This document shows, in pieces, positions 25,437 to 34,046 of a stretch of DNA of 64,000 nucleotides. The notes under the pieces were generated by a model that worked only from the letters and a program-made list of their open reading frames with translations, was not told where the DNA came from and did no database searches. The DNA is from VRUE01 sp963774555 (GTDB lineage Bacteria; Actinomycetota; Thermoleophilia; Solirubrobacterales; 70-9): assembly GCA_963774555.1 (NCBI GenBank), contig CAVZFL010000001.1, forward strand, positions 744,001-808,000, read 5' to 3'. A program made the position numbers and the translations under genes. Every line of letters begins with the position of its first letter. The stretch's first letter is position 1.

Positions 25437-26251
25437 ATGAAGCGCAACCGTCTTCTGTCAGCCCTGGCCGCGGCGGCTTTCACCGCCTCGCTGCTGGCCC
25501 CGGCCGCCGCGATGGCCAAGCCCACGATCACGATGAGCGGCTCCACCTCCGTCGCCCCGCTGGCCTCGCTGCTGGCCCGCAAGTACCTCAGCGTCTGTGG
25601 CCACTGCGTCAACTTCAAGCTGCTGCAGGGCGGCTCGGACATCGGCGTCGCCGACGCCGCCGCCGGCCGCGTGACGATCGGCAACTCCTCGCGCGACCCG
25701 AAGCCGAGCGACCCGGGCGGCCTCGTCTTCACCAAGATCGCCCGCGACGCGGTCTGCATCATCACCAACAACGCCAACCCGGTGCCGACGATCGACCAGG
25801 CCGGCGTGCAGGCTGTCTTCGGCGGCGGCGTGCGCACCTGGAGCCAGCGTCCCGGGCGCCAGCCAGCACGGCACGATCGACGTCGCCGTGCGCACCCCCG
25901 GCTCCGGTACCCAGGACGCCTTCCAGCGCATCTTCCTCGGCTCGACCAGGGTCTTCGGCGGCGCCAGCCAGAAAACCTCGAACGGGCTGGTCCAGCAGCT
26001 GGTCAAGTCCGACCCGGCCGGCGTCGGCTACGTCTCGCTCTACTTCACCCAGGGCGTCCACGCGATCCCCTACCAGGGCGTCCCCTGCACGCTGCGCAAC
26101 GCCAAGTCGGGCCAGTACGGGGGAGACGCGTAACTTCTACATGGTCACCCGCGGCGCCCCCAAGGGCGCGGCGAAGGCCTGGATCAGCTGGATCACGCAC
26201 AGCGCCCCCGCGGCATCGATCGTCGGCACCGACTGGGTGCCGCTGCACTAG
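25437..26251 (+). CDS. pstS: Phosphate ABC transporter substrate-binding protein, two frame changes
   Basis: Signal peptide MKRNRLLSALAAAAFTASLL, then ITMSGSTSVAPLASLLARKY, the PstS phosphate-loop start, and LLQGGSDIGVADAAAGRVTI. The frame shifts at 25854-25856 (CCCGGGCG; removing one G continues into HGTIDVAVRTPGSGTQDAF). It shifts again in the G5 run 26119-26123 (removing one G continues into RNFYMVTRGAPKGAAKAW). Read through, this gives about 270 aa ending at the TAG 26249-26251, normal for PstS. The start has GAGGAG upstream. It is the first gene of pstSCAB. Confidence 0.88.
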
Positions 26252-27256
26252 TGAGATTCCGCCGCCCGGTAGCCGATGGGCAGCCGGGGGACCGCACGGA
26301 CCGGCGCACCGAGCAGCTGCTCGGTGCGCTCTCCGGCGGCGTCCTGCTGCTGATCGGCTTCATGATCGTCTTCGTCTTCGCCAAGGCTTGGCCGTCCTTC
26401 TCGCATAACGGGCTGGCCTGGTTCGGCCCGGGCGGCAACGTCGACGAACAGCTGACCAACATCTTCAACTCGCCGGCCAACCCGGCGGAATTCGTCTACA
26501 CGCTGCACGCCTGGCCGCTGCTCTACGCGACCGCGCTGATCACCGGCGCCGCGGTCCTGCTGGCGACCGGGCTCTCGCTGCTCTCGGCGATGTTCATCGT
26601 CGAATTCGCCCCCGAGTGGCTGGCCAAGCTGATGCAGCCGGTGATCCGGCTGCTCGCCGCGGTGCCCTCGGTGATCTACGGGCTGGTCGCGCTGCTGGTG
26701 ATCGTCCCCTTCGTCGGCAACCACGTGATCTCCGGCGCGGAAAAGGAATCGGTGCAGTTCGTGATCCAGCTCAACGGCGCCAGCCTGATCGTCGGCGTCC
26801 TCGTGCTGACCGTGATGATCACGCCGATCATGGTCGCGATCGTCACCGACGCGCTGCGCTCGGTGCCGCGCAACTGGACCGAGGGGGCGGCGGCGCTCGG
26901 CGTCAACCGCTGGCGCGCCCTGCGCACGGTGGGGCTGCGGGCCGCGCGCCCGGCGATCGTCGCCGCCGCGGTGCTGGCGACGGCGCGGGCGCTGGGCGAG
27001 GCGATCATGCTCTCGATGGTCACCGGCTCGCTCGGCTTCGCCCCCAACCCGCTCGACGGCGTCACCTTCTTCTTCGAGCCGACCCGGACCCTGGCGGCGA
27101 CGATCGTCGACCACGCCGACGAGCTCTCGGTCAAGCCCTTCGGGCCAGACGATCTACGCCTTCGCCGCGATCCTGCTGATCTCCAGCGCCTTCCTCTCCT
27201 TCGCCGGCTGGGCGGCGCGCCGCTCGATGCGCAAATACACCCTCTCCACCAGGTAG
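26251..27256 (+). CDS. pstC: Phosphate ABC transporter permease PstC, one frame change
   Basis: An inner-membrane permease with six expected TM segments (e.g. LLGALSGGVLLLIGFMIVFV and PVIRLLAAVPSVIYGLVALL). The EAA-type cytoplasmic loop (ALGVNRWRALRTVGLRAARP) contacts PstB. The GTG start overlaps the pstS stop. The frame changes at the GGG 27142-27144 (TTCGGGCC). Removing one G gives FGQTIYAFAAILLISSAFLS and a normal C-terminus RRSMRKYTLSTR, ending at TAG 27254-27256. Without correction the frame would run on into pstA, an artefactual fusion. Confidence 0.88.
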
Positions 27257-27258
27257 GC

Positions 27259-28227
27259 ATGAGCACGCACGCCCAGACCCCGCCCGCCCCGACGCTCTGG
27301 CGACGCCTCCGCGGCAACGAGTCGTGGAGCATCGGCGACCGGATCGGTCTCGGCCTCGCCTGGGCGGCGGGCCTGCTGCTCTGCCTGATCGCCGCCTCAA
27401 TCGTCCTCTACATGCTCTTCCGCGGCCTCCAGTACCTGCGCATCTCCGATCTGCTCGGCCACCCCCAGGCGGGGCTCGGCCAGGGCGACAGCGGCGGCTA
27501 CCTCGACCCGGTCCTCGGCACCTTCATGGTCGCCGTGCTGGGCACGGTGATCGCCGCGCCGCTGGGGGTCGGCATCGCGGTCTGGCTGACCGAGTACGGG
27601 CGCCCCAGCGGGCTGGCGCGGGCGGTCGAGTCAGGGGTCGAGATCGTCGCCGGCACGCCGAGCATCGTGCTGGCGATCTTCGGCCTGCTGATCTTCCAGC
27701 AGAGCTTCTTCAGCTTTCTCTCGCCCACCGGGGAAGGAGCGACACCCCTGGGCCGCTCCTTCATCATCGCCGGCGCGATGATGTCGCTGATCGCGCTGCC
27801 GCTGATCGTCGGCGCCACCCGCGAGGCCCTCTACTCGATCCCCCGCCACGTGCGCGAGGCCTCCTACTCGCTCGGCAAGGACCGCGCCTCGACCATCCGC
27901 CGGGTGCTGCTGCCGGCCTCGCGGCGGGGCATCGGCACCGGGATCACGCTCGGCATGGGGCGGATCATCGGCGACACCGCGATCGTCTTCATCCTGCTCG
28001 GGGCGACGCTGCGCTTCGAACCGAACGGCGGGCTGCCCGGCTGGGACCTGCTGACCGGCAACGGCAGCACCCTGACCACCTACGTCTACAACAACTCGCC
28101 GGCCGGGGAAGGCGGCTCGCCGGAGAAGGCCTACGCGGCGGCCTTCGTGCTGTTGATCCTGGTCCTGGCGCTGAACTTCGCCGTCGACATGATCACCCGG
28201 GGGAGGGGGAAGTCGTGGACCAAGTGA
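27259..28227 (+). CDS. pstA: Phosphate ABC transporter permease PstA
   Basis: 322 aa, ATG two bases after the pstC stop. TM segments include LGLAWAAGLLLCLIAASIVL and FIIAGAMMSLIALPLIVGA. The EAA loop REASYSLGKDRASTIRRVLL follows the family pattern and there is GMGRIIGDTAIVFILLGAT near the end. It pairs with PstC to form the phosphate channel. The 3' end overlaps pstB by 13 bases. Confidence 0.93.
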   Translation: MSTHAQTPPAPTLWRRLRGNESWSIGDRIGLGLAWAAGLLLCLIAASIVLYMLFRGLQYLRISDLLGHPQAGLGQGDSGGYLDPVLGTFMVAVLGTVIAAPLGVGIAVWLTEYGRPSGLARAVESGVEIVAGTPSIVLAIFGLLIFQQSFFSFLSPTGEGATPLGRSFIIAGAMMSLIALPLIVGATREALYSIPRHVREASYSLGKDRASTIRRVLLPASRRGIGTGITLGMGRIIGDTAIVFILLGATLRFEPNGGLPGWDLLTGNGSTLTTYVYNNSPAGEGGSPEKAYAAAFVLLILVLALNFAVDMITRGRGKSWTK

Positions 28228-29129
28228 CCCCCCAGCAGCTGCCGCCGCCGGTGCGGCGGATCCAGGTCGAGGGGCCGCCGACCGTCGTGCAGGCGCCGCC
28301 AAGCGGCAACGGCCACGCCCCGGCGGCGATGGCGGCGCCTCGCCTCAAGCGCCTGCCGCGGGCCGCGACGACCCCGTTGGAGCGGATGCGGACCGAGGAG
28401 CTCAGCATCGCCTACGGCTCCAAGCTCGCCGTCAACGGTGTCTCGCTGACCGTCCGCCAGGGCGAGGTGCTGGCCCTGATCGGTCCCTCCGGCTGCGGCA
28501 AGACGACCCTGCTGCGCTCGCTCAACCGCCTGGTCGAGCTGACCCCGACGGCGACCCGCGGCGGCCGCATCCTGCTCGACGGCACCGACGTCGACGGCTT
28601 CGACGTGACCTGGCTGCGGCGCCGCGTCGGCATGCTCTTCCAGCAGCCCAACCCGTTCCCGATGAGCATCTTCGACAACGTCGCCTACGGTCTGCGCCAG
28701 CGCGGCTCCAAGAAGCCGCACAAGCGTGAGCTGGAGCCGGTGGTGAGCGAGGCGCTGCACCGCGCCGGCCTCTTCGAGGAGGTCAAGGACAACCTCGACC
28801 ACCCGGCGCTGGCCCTCTCGGGCGGCCAGCAGCAGCGCCTCTGCATCGCCCGCTCGCTGGCGGTTCGCCCCGAGGTCCTGCTGCTCGACGAGCCCTGCTC
28901 GGCGCTCGACCCGATCTCGACCCAGACGATCGAGGAGACGATCGTCTCGCTGCGCTCGGAGATCGCGATCGTGATCGTCACCCACAACCTGCAGCAGGCC
29001 CAGCGGGTCGCCGACCACGTCGCCTTCATGTACCTCGGCGACCTGATCGAGTACGGCGAGGCCGAGCAGGTCTTCCGCTCCCCGGTGGCAGAGCGCACCC
29101 GCGAGTACGTCAGCGGAGGCTTCGGATGA
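28215..29129 (+). CDS. pstB: Phosphate ABC transporter ATP-binding protein PstB
   Basis: 304 aa from a GTG. An N-terminal extension of about 55 residues rich in Pro/Ala/Gln is not part of typical PstB (~255 aa). Then come Walker A GPSGCGKTTLLRSLNRL, Q-loop FQQPNPFPMSIFDNVAYG, signature ALSGGQQQRLCIARSLA, Walker B VLLLDEPCSALDPIST and the switch His in VIVTHNLQQ. The extension may be real or may reflect a later start near ERMRTEELSIAYG. The stop overlaps the lipoprotein start as ATGA. Confidence 0.93.
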   Translation: MDQVTPQQLPPPVRRIQVEGPPTVVQAPPSGNGHAPAAMAAPRLKRLPRAATTPLERMRTEELSIAYGSKLAVNGVSLTVRQGEVLALIGPSGCGKTTLLRSLNRLVELTPTATRGGRILLDGTDVDGFDVTWLRRRVGMLFQQPNPFPMSIFDNVAYGLRQRGSKKPHKRELEPVVSEALHRAGLFEEVKDNLDHPALALSGGQQQRLCIARSLAVRPEVLLLDEPCSALDPISTQTIEETIVSLRSEIAIVIVTHNLQQAQRVADHVAFMYLGDLIEYGEAEQVFRSPVAERTREYVSGGFG

Positions 29130-29869
29130 GCGGCTATCCGATCCTGGCGGCCGCCATCGGCCTGCTCGCGGTGGCGAGCCTCAGCGCCTGCCAGTCGACC
29201 CAGAGCAAGAGCGCCGAGCTGGAAGCCAAGGGTGGCACCCAGTTGCTCAGCGAAGAGGGCCTCGAGATCAAGCACGTCAACCCCGACGTCAAGGTGACCT
29301 CGACGGCGCTGCTCAGCAACGCCGAAGGCAACGCGGTCGTCGTCGACGTCCACAACGACTCCGCCCAGAATCTGATCGAAGTCCCGATCCTGATCGAAGT
29401 CGAGAACTCGAAGGGCAAGTCCTTCTACAAGAACGACATCCCGGGCATTGAGCCGGCCCTCGCCGCGATCCCCTACATCCCCGCCCACGGCGACGCCGAA
29501 TGGGTCAACGACCAGGTGCTCGGAGTCGGCGTGCCGAAGTCGGTGAAGGTGAAGGTCGGCACCGGCGGCGGCACCTACTCGGGCCCGATCCCGGACATCG
29601 AGGTCACCCAGCCCCAGATCGAAGGCGACCCCGTCTCGGGGATCTCGGCCACCGGCAAGGTCGTCAACAAGACGGGCGAAGACCAGCGCCGCCTGCTGCT
29701 CTACGTCGTCGCGCGCAAGGGCGAGGAAGTCGTCGCCGCCGGCCGCGGCGCGATCGAACACCTGAAGCCCGAGGTGAAGGCGCTCAAATACACGATCTTC
29801 TTCGTCGGCGATCCCAGCGGCGCCGACCTGAGGCTGTCCGAGTTCCCCGCCCTGACCAAGGCCGAATAG
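29126..29869 (+). CDS. Lipoprotein in the pst operon
   Basis: 247 aa with a type II signal peptide: hydrophobic LAAAIGLLAVASL, then lipobox LSAC with the Cys at about residue 22. The mature part has two beta-sandwich-like stretches (TALLSNAEGNAVVVDVHNDS and ISATGKVVNKTGEDQRRLLL), resembling domains that carry paired beta-strands in envelope proteins. ATGA overlap with pstB makes co-expression with phosphate uptake likely. The function is unknown; it may help retain phosphate-binding protein at the membrane. Confidence 0.82.
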   Translation: MSGYPILAAAIGLLAVASLSACQSTQSKSAELEAKGGTQLLSEEGLEIKHVNPDVKVTSTALLSNAEGNAVVVDVHNDSAQNLIEVPILIEVENSKGKSFYKNDIPGIEPALAAIPYIPAHGDAEWVNDQVLGVGVPKSVKVKVGTGGGTYSGPIPDIEVTQPQIEGDPVSGISATGKVVNKTGEDQRRLLLYVVARKGEEVVAAGRGAIEHLKPEVKALKYTIFFVGDPSGADLRLSEFPALTKAE

Positions 29870-29881
29870 GGAGAGGCGACG

Positions 29882-30505
29882 ATGGCTGAGACATGCGAGC
29901 AATGCGGGGCGCCGCTGGCACCAGACCAGCGCTACTGCCTCGAGTGCGGCCGGCGCCGCGGCGGCCCGCGGGTCGACTATCGGCACTACATGGCCGGGTC
30001 GGCGGGGCCGAGCGAGCCTGGAGCAGCGACCGAGGCAGCTGCACCGGCGTCCGGCGATGAGACGGAGACGGCCCAGCGCGACTACGCGCCACTGGCCGCG
30101 GTCGGCGGCATCGCCGTGCTCGGCCTGATGCTGCTGGTCGGCGTGCTGATCGGCAAGGGCAACAGCGACACCACCGCGGCGACCCCGGCTCCGGTCGTGA
30201 TCAAAGGCCCGAGCGGCGGATCGAGCGGCTCCGAAGGGGGTGGCTCTTCGAAGAACACGGCTGGCGCCGGGCTCGGCGGCGGTTCAAAGAAGGCGAAGGG
30301 CGGCGGCAACGCCGGCGGTGGCACCGGCAAAGCCACCAAGGCGAGCACCAGCGAACTCGAAGAACACAGCAACTCCAGCGGCGAAAGCTACGAGAAGGAA
30401 AGCGAAAACCTGCCCAACGAAATCGCCACTCCGGGCAAGCCGCCACCGATCGACAAGACGACGCCGCCCGGGGGCGGCGAAGGCGGAGCGGAAGTGATCA
30501 AGTGA
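29882..30505 (+). CDS. Zinc-ribbon single-pass membrane protein
   Basis: 207 aa. An N-terminal zinc ribbon (CEQCGAPLAPDQRYCLECG) is followed by a TM helix (LAAVGGIAVLGLMLLVGVLI). The long Gly/Ser/Lys-rich and then acidic/Pro-rich tail would face outside. It lies 12 bases after the lipoprotein. Zinc-ribbon-TM proteins of this kind are often sensors or assembly factors; no specific role can be given. Confidence 0.78.
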   Translation: MAETCEQCGAPLAPDQRYCLECGRRRGGPRVDYRHYMAGSAGPSEPGAATEAAAPASGDETETAQRDYAPLAAVGGIAVLGLMLLVGVLIGKGNSDTTAATPAPVVIKGPSGGSSGSEGGGSSKNTAGAGLGGGSKKAKGGGNAGGGTGKATKASTSELEEHSNSSGESYEKESENLPNEIATPGKPPPIDKTTPPGGGEGGAEVIK

Positions 30506-30507
30506 AA

Positions 30508-30559
30508 GCACAAATCGACACGGTGACTTCCGGGTATTCGAGTCCGGGTCGATTTGTGC
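30508..30559. terminator. Inverted repeat between two zinc-ribbon genes
   Basis: A 12-bp stem GCACAAATCGAC / GTCGATTTGTGC (30508-30519 with 30548-30559) starts two bases after a stop codon, with a 28-base loop. There is no T-run. It could attenuate rather than end the pst-linked transcript, because genes continue 16 bases later. Confidence 0.45.
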
Positions 30560-30575
30560 GGGAACGCGGTGTTCT

Positions 30576-30896
30576 ATGAGCAGCGACCTGGAGAAGCGCC
30601 GCGACCGTCTGGCCAAAGAGCTGGTCGATGCCCAGTGGGACCTCGGCGGGCTCGCCTACGAGATGGCGCGCCGCGACCACTTCCGCCTCGACGTGCTGAC
30701 CCGCCAGGCGGCCAAGCTGCAGCAGGTCGACGCTGAGCTGGGTGAGGTCGAGCGGATGCTGAAGCTCGACCAGGCCGGCGCCGCCGGCGCCTGCGGCAAC
30801 TGCGGCGCCCTCTACGCGCAGGGCTCGGTCTTCTGCTGGCAGTGCGGCAAGGACCTGATGCCGCAGGGTGCGGCGGGGACGGTGGCGACGCCGTGA
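30576..30896 (+). CDS. Coiled-coil protein with C-terminal zinc ribbon
   Basis: 106 aa. Residues 1-65 are an amphipathic helical region (LEKRRDRLAKELVDAQWDLG, LQQVDAELGEVERML). The C-terminus is a four-Cys zinc ribbon (CGNCGALYAQGSVFCWQCG). The ribbon resembles that of the membrane protein just upstream, so the two may be partners. Its stop overlaps the next GTG as GTGA. Confidence 0.75.
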   Translation: MSSDLEKRRDRLAKELVDAQWDLGGLAYEMARRDHFRLDVLTRQAAKLQQVDAELGEVERMLKLDQAGAAGACGNCGALYAQGSVFCWQCGKDLMPQGAAGTVATP

Positions 30897-32068
30897 TCGA
30901 GCGCCTCCGCGACGCCCTGGCGCCCCGCCGGGCGGTGCCGAGCAGGGCGACCGGTTACCGGCGGCTGCTGCGCTGGGCCGCCCTGCCGGTCACCGATCGG
31001 CGCTGGGCGGCGCCGCTGGCGGCGGTCGCGCTCGGCTTCGGCCTCTTCGCCGGCGTCGCGATCGGGCCGGGCGCCGCGGGCACGCTGGCGACGGCCCCCT
31101 ACCAGCTGATCGAAATGCCGAGCCTGCTCGGCGATTCCGGCGAAGAAGAAGAAGCGGCGGAAACGGAAGAAGAAGCGCCCGCGAGCGCCGAATCGGGCGA
31201 ACCGAGCGCTGGCTTCGGCGAAGAAGAAGAAGCGTCGTCCGGATTCGTCGCGGAAGTGCCGTTCGAAGAAGAAGCGTCGTCCGAGCCCGGCGAAAAGGAA
31301 TCGCCCAGTCAGGCGAAGCCCGAAGAAGAAGAATCGACTGCGAGCGAAGACCAGGAGCTGGCCGGCACGGTGGTGCACGTCAACGCCGCCGCGGGCAGCT
31401 ACACGGTCGCCGAAAGCGGCGGCGTGATGAGCGCCGTCCACGCCGGCAAACCGCCGGCGGCCGGGACCGAGGTCGAAGTCCCGATCCGCTCGCTCGCCAA
31501 CGGCACCTTGGCCGAGGCGGGGGCGCGCCACAAGACCGGCAGCAAGAAACGGGCGACGCTGGCCGGCATCGTCACCTACGTAAGCACCGATCCCGCTGCG
31601 CCCGGATACGCGGTCTCCAACCGCGGCACCTCGCTGCTCGTCCACGTCGCGCCCGAACCTTCAGGGACCGCGCCCCCGCTGCCGGCCCTCGGTGCGTACG
31701 CCACCGTGACCGCCGGCCTCGATTCCGCCGGCCTGCTCTGGCAGCAGCAGCTGAGCGGCGGCGGCGCCCCTTTCACGCACAGCGACTTCGAGGGCATCGT
31801 CGCCGCGGTCGAAGCCGAAACCGCGCACCTGCTGATCTCCGCCGACGATCGCGGCGAATCGGGCCAGAACCTCACCTTCACAGTGCCGACCGGGATCGAC
31901 GCCAGCGTCTTCGCCATCGGCGACTCGGTCCTCGCCAGCGCCGACATCGGCGCCGACGGCTCGTTGACGCTGACCGGTCTGGCCAGCGACGAGCACATCA
32001 AAGGCGCCGACGACGGTGCAGCAAGCCAGGGCGACCTCGTCCCGGAAAAACCGAAAGGACAGGAATGA
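30893..32068 (+). CDS. Single-pass envelope protein with Glu-rich linker
   Basis: 391 aa. A cytoplasmic N-terminus (IERLRDALAPRRAVPSRATG) leads to one TM helix (WAAPLAAVALGFGLFAGVAI). A ~70-residue acidic linker rich in Glu follows, then repeated ~55-residue beta units (LAGTVVHVNAAAGSYTVAES, LAGIVTYVSTDPAAPGYAVS, FEGIVAAVEAETAHLLISAD) of OB-like character. It overlaps both neighbours by four bases, so it belongs to the pst-linked unit. Function unknown. Confidence 0.75.
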   Translation: MIERLRDALAPRRAVPSRATGYRRLLRWAALPVTDRRWAAPLAAVALGFGLFAGVAIGPGAAGTLATAPYQLIEMPSLLGDSGEEEEAAETEEEAPASAESGEPSAGFGEEEEASSGFVAEVPFEEEASSEPGEKESPSQAKPEEEESTASEDQELAGTVVHVNAAAGSYTVAESGGVMSAVHAGKPPAAGTEVEVPIRSLANGTLAEAGARHKTGSKKRATLAGIVTYVSTDPAAPGYAVSNRGTSLLVHVAPEPSGTAPPLPALGAYATVTAGLDSAGLLWQQQLSGGGAPFTHSDFEGIVAAVEAETAHLLISADDRGESGQNLTFTVPTGIDASVFAIGDSVLASADIGADGSLTLTGLASDEHIKGADDGAASQGDLVPEKPKGQE

Positions 32069-32858
32069 GCCCAACACCGATCTTCAGCTCGACCCGGCGG
32101 CCCGACCCGGTACCGCGCCTGCTCTCGGCCTCGGCGCTGCTGGTCTCGCTGGTTGCCCTGGTCTTCTCGATGGGCGGGCTCGCTCCGGCAAAGGGCGGCG
32201 GCGCCGGTGGGGGAGTCGTGCATCTCGACAAGCACGGCAAGATCCCCGCCCGCTACCTGCCGCCGGTCAAGTTCGCGAAGAAGTCGAAGCGGCTCGGCAA
32301 CGCGACCAAGAAGGACCTCTCGGTCAACTGCCCGATCCCCGACGCGGTCGATCTCGGCACCTGGTGCATGCAGTCCGGCTTCTACCCGGTGCCGCCCAAA
32401 GACACCGGTAAGAACGACTACATCTACGCCGCCCAGAAGTGCGTCAAAGAGGGCGGCTGGCTGCCGAGCGCGGCGCAGCTGATCGGCGCCGCCCCCAAGG
32501 TCAAGCTGGCGAGCAAGATCGACGACAGCGTGCTCACCTCGGCCGCGGAAGAATTCAAGGACCCGAAAAACGGGATCAAGGACCAGCGCGAGATGAGCGG
32601 CGACCTGACCACGACCACCGCCGGCGGCCGCGCCGCCGGCTCGGAGGGCGTCTCGGTCGGCTCCAAGGTGTCGGCAGCCTCGGCGAACCGGACCCGGTGC
32701 CGATGCCCGCCGACCCGATCCCCGACACCCTCGACTACGTCACCGTCTACGACAACTACAACCACGGCGGCTTCGCCGGCGGCGAGTCGGTCGGCACCCC
32801 CGAGCGCTTCCGCTGCGCGTTTGCCAAGGGCTCACAGGGGACGAAGTTCGGCGACTGA
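32065..32858 (+). CDS. Hypothetical membrane-anchored protein, one frame change
   Basis: An N-terminal TM anchor (LLSASALLVSLVALVFSMGG) is followed by a basic stretch (KIPARYLPPVKFAKKSKRLG) and a globular part with CPIPDAVDLGTWCMQSGFYP and QKCVKEGGWLPSAAQLIGAA, which looks Cys-bridged. The frame changes at about 32680-32690: adding one base (AACC to AACCC) continues into PDPVPMPADPIPDTLDYVTV and ends at the TGA 32856. About 264 aa in all. It is the last gene of the pst-linked block. No family recognised. Confidence 0.65.
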
Positions 32859-32874
32859 GGCGGCTGGCCGATGC

Positions 32875-32909
32875 CGCCTGGGCCCGGCCCCTCCGGCCGA
32901 GCCCAGGCG
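32875..32909. terminator. Bidirectional hairpin between convergent genes
   Basis: A 9-bp stem CGCCTGGGC / GCCCAGGCG (32875-32883 with 32901-32909) with additional inner pairing. It lies 16 bases after the plus-strand stop and just after the stop of the small minus-strand ORF, so it would serve both. There is no T-run on either strand. Confidence 0.5.
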
Positions 32910-32914
32910 GGCGA

Positions 32915-32974
32915 TCAGGCCGGCTTGGTGACCGATATCGCCGGCACGACTGGACTCTCCGTGACGATCTTCAT
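32915..32974 (-). CDS. 19-residue peptide gene with strong Shine-Dalgarno
   Basis: Read leftwards, GGAGG lies eight bases before an ATG that encodes MKIVTESPVVPAISVTKPA and a stop, followed at once by a GC-rich hairpin. An AT-rich stretch (about 33001-33030, containing TTTATAAG on the minus strand) lies upstream and could be the promoter. A clear ribosome site, a short ORF and a terminator together look like a real micro-gene: a peptide, leader peptide or RiPP-like precursor. No modification genes are adjacent; an IS element begins 136 bases upstream and may have removed context. A chance ORF cannot be excluded. Confidence 0.4.
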   Translation of the reverse strand: MKIVTESPVVPAISVTKPA

Positions 32975-33109
32975 CGGTAGCACCTCCAATCCATCAATAG
33001 CGAGCGCTTATAAATACGATAGTACTTTAGAAGCACAGCGCGATCAATGCCGGGTCAGGCCTTCTCCGGCGTTGACCTGACAACTCGCCTCATTGAACTC
33101 GGCGACTTA

Positions 33110-34043
33110 GGACCTATCTCGGTAGGAATCCCGCACTCGGCGTCGAACTCCCCACCGTCCGCTGAAAACTGGATAGTGGGAGGTGGGTCATGGGACTGGT
33201 CGACCGCGACGACGGCTGGCGAATGCCGGACTGGCTGTGGGAGAAGGTCGAGCCACTCCTGCCGCCGCGCCCCGAGCACCCGCTGGGCTGTCACAACCCA
33301 CGGGTTCCCGACCGCGACGCGATGGACGCGATCCTCTTGGTCTTGCGCACGGGGATGCAGTGGAACGCGCTGAAGGTCACCGGGATCTGCCATTACTCCT
33401 CGGCGCACCGGCGCTTCCAGGAGTGGGAGCAGGCGGGGGTCTTCCATGAGATCTGGCGCCAGGGCCTGCTCGACTACGACGAGCAGGTCGGCATCGACTG
33501 GTCTTGGCTCGCCGCCGACGGGGCGATGACCAAGGCGCCGCTCGGCGGCCCGAAGACGGGTCCCAATCCGACCGATAGAGCCAAGGGGGGGCGAAGCGCT
33601 CGCTCCTCACGGATGCTGCCGGAATCCCGATCGGGATCGCGCACGCGGGTGCCAACCGCCACGATATGAAGCTCTTGGAGCCGACCCTGGAGTCGGTTCC
33701 GATCCCCCGGCCGATCCCCGAGGGGGAGAGTCCCCAGGGGCTCTGCCTCGACAAGGGCTACGACTTCGACGACATCCGCGAGCTCGTCGTGCGCCAGCGC
33801 TTCGAGCCCCACATCCGCACCCGTGGCGAGGAGATCGAGCTGAAGACCGAGCATCCCGACTGGAAAGCACGGCGCTGGGTTGCCGAGGCATGCCACTCCT
33901 GGTTCAACCGCAACCGGGCGATTCAGATCCGCTGGTCAAAGAAGGAGGAGAACCACCTCGCCCTCTTACAGCTGGCCGGCGGCCTGATTGCCTTCAAGAA
34001 GGCGCGCGCGGCCCGGCTGGGAGCGGTCTACTGAGATAGGCCC
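33110..34043 (+). mobile_element. IS5-family (IS427-like) insertion sequence
   Basis: A 934-bp element. Its ends read GGACCTATCTCGGTAG on the left and, inverted, GGGCCTATCTCAGTAG on the right (14 of 16 matching). TTA flanks both ends (33107-33109 and 34044-34046), a fitting target duplication for this group. It contains one transposase read in two frames. It abuts the IS630 element, sharing the middle TTA. Confidence 0.85.
33190..34034 (+). CDS. IS5-family transposase read across a G7 frame change
   Basis: Part A (MGLVDRDDGWRMPDWLWEKV onward) is the N-terminal domain with LRTGMQWNALKVTG and the first catalytic-Asp region IDWSWLAADGAMTKAP. After the run of seven G at 33585-33591 the other frame gives KRSLLTDAAGIPIGIAHAGA, LCLDKGYDFDDIRELV with the second Asp, and FNRNRAIQIRWSKKEENHL with the Glu region. 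The shift is -1 on a G run; IS427-group elements commonly use programmed -1 frameshifting here, so this may be functional rather than broken. About 280 aa when joined. Confidence 0.85.
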
Positions 34044-34046
34044 TTA

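Noticed and set aside
26251..28227. Natural PstC-PstA fusion protein
   Set aside because: The fusion arises only because the frame runs on after an extra G at 27142-27144. Corrected, PstC has a normal C-terminus and its own stop.
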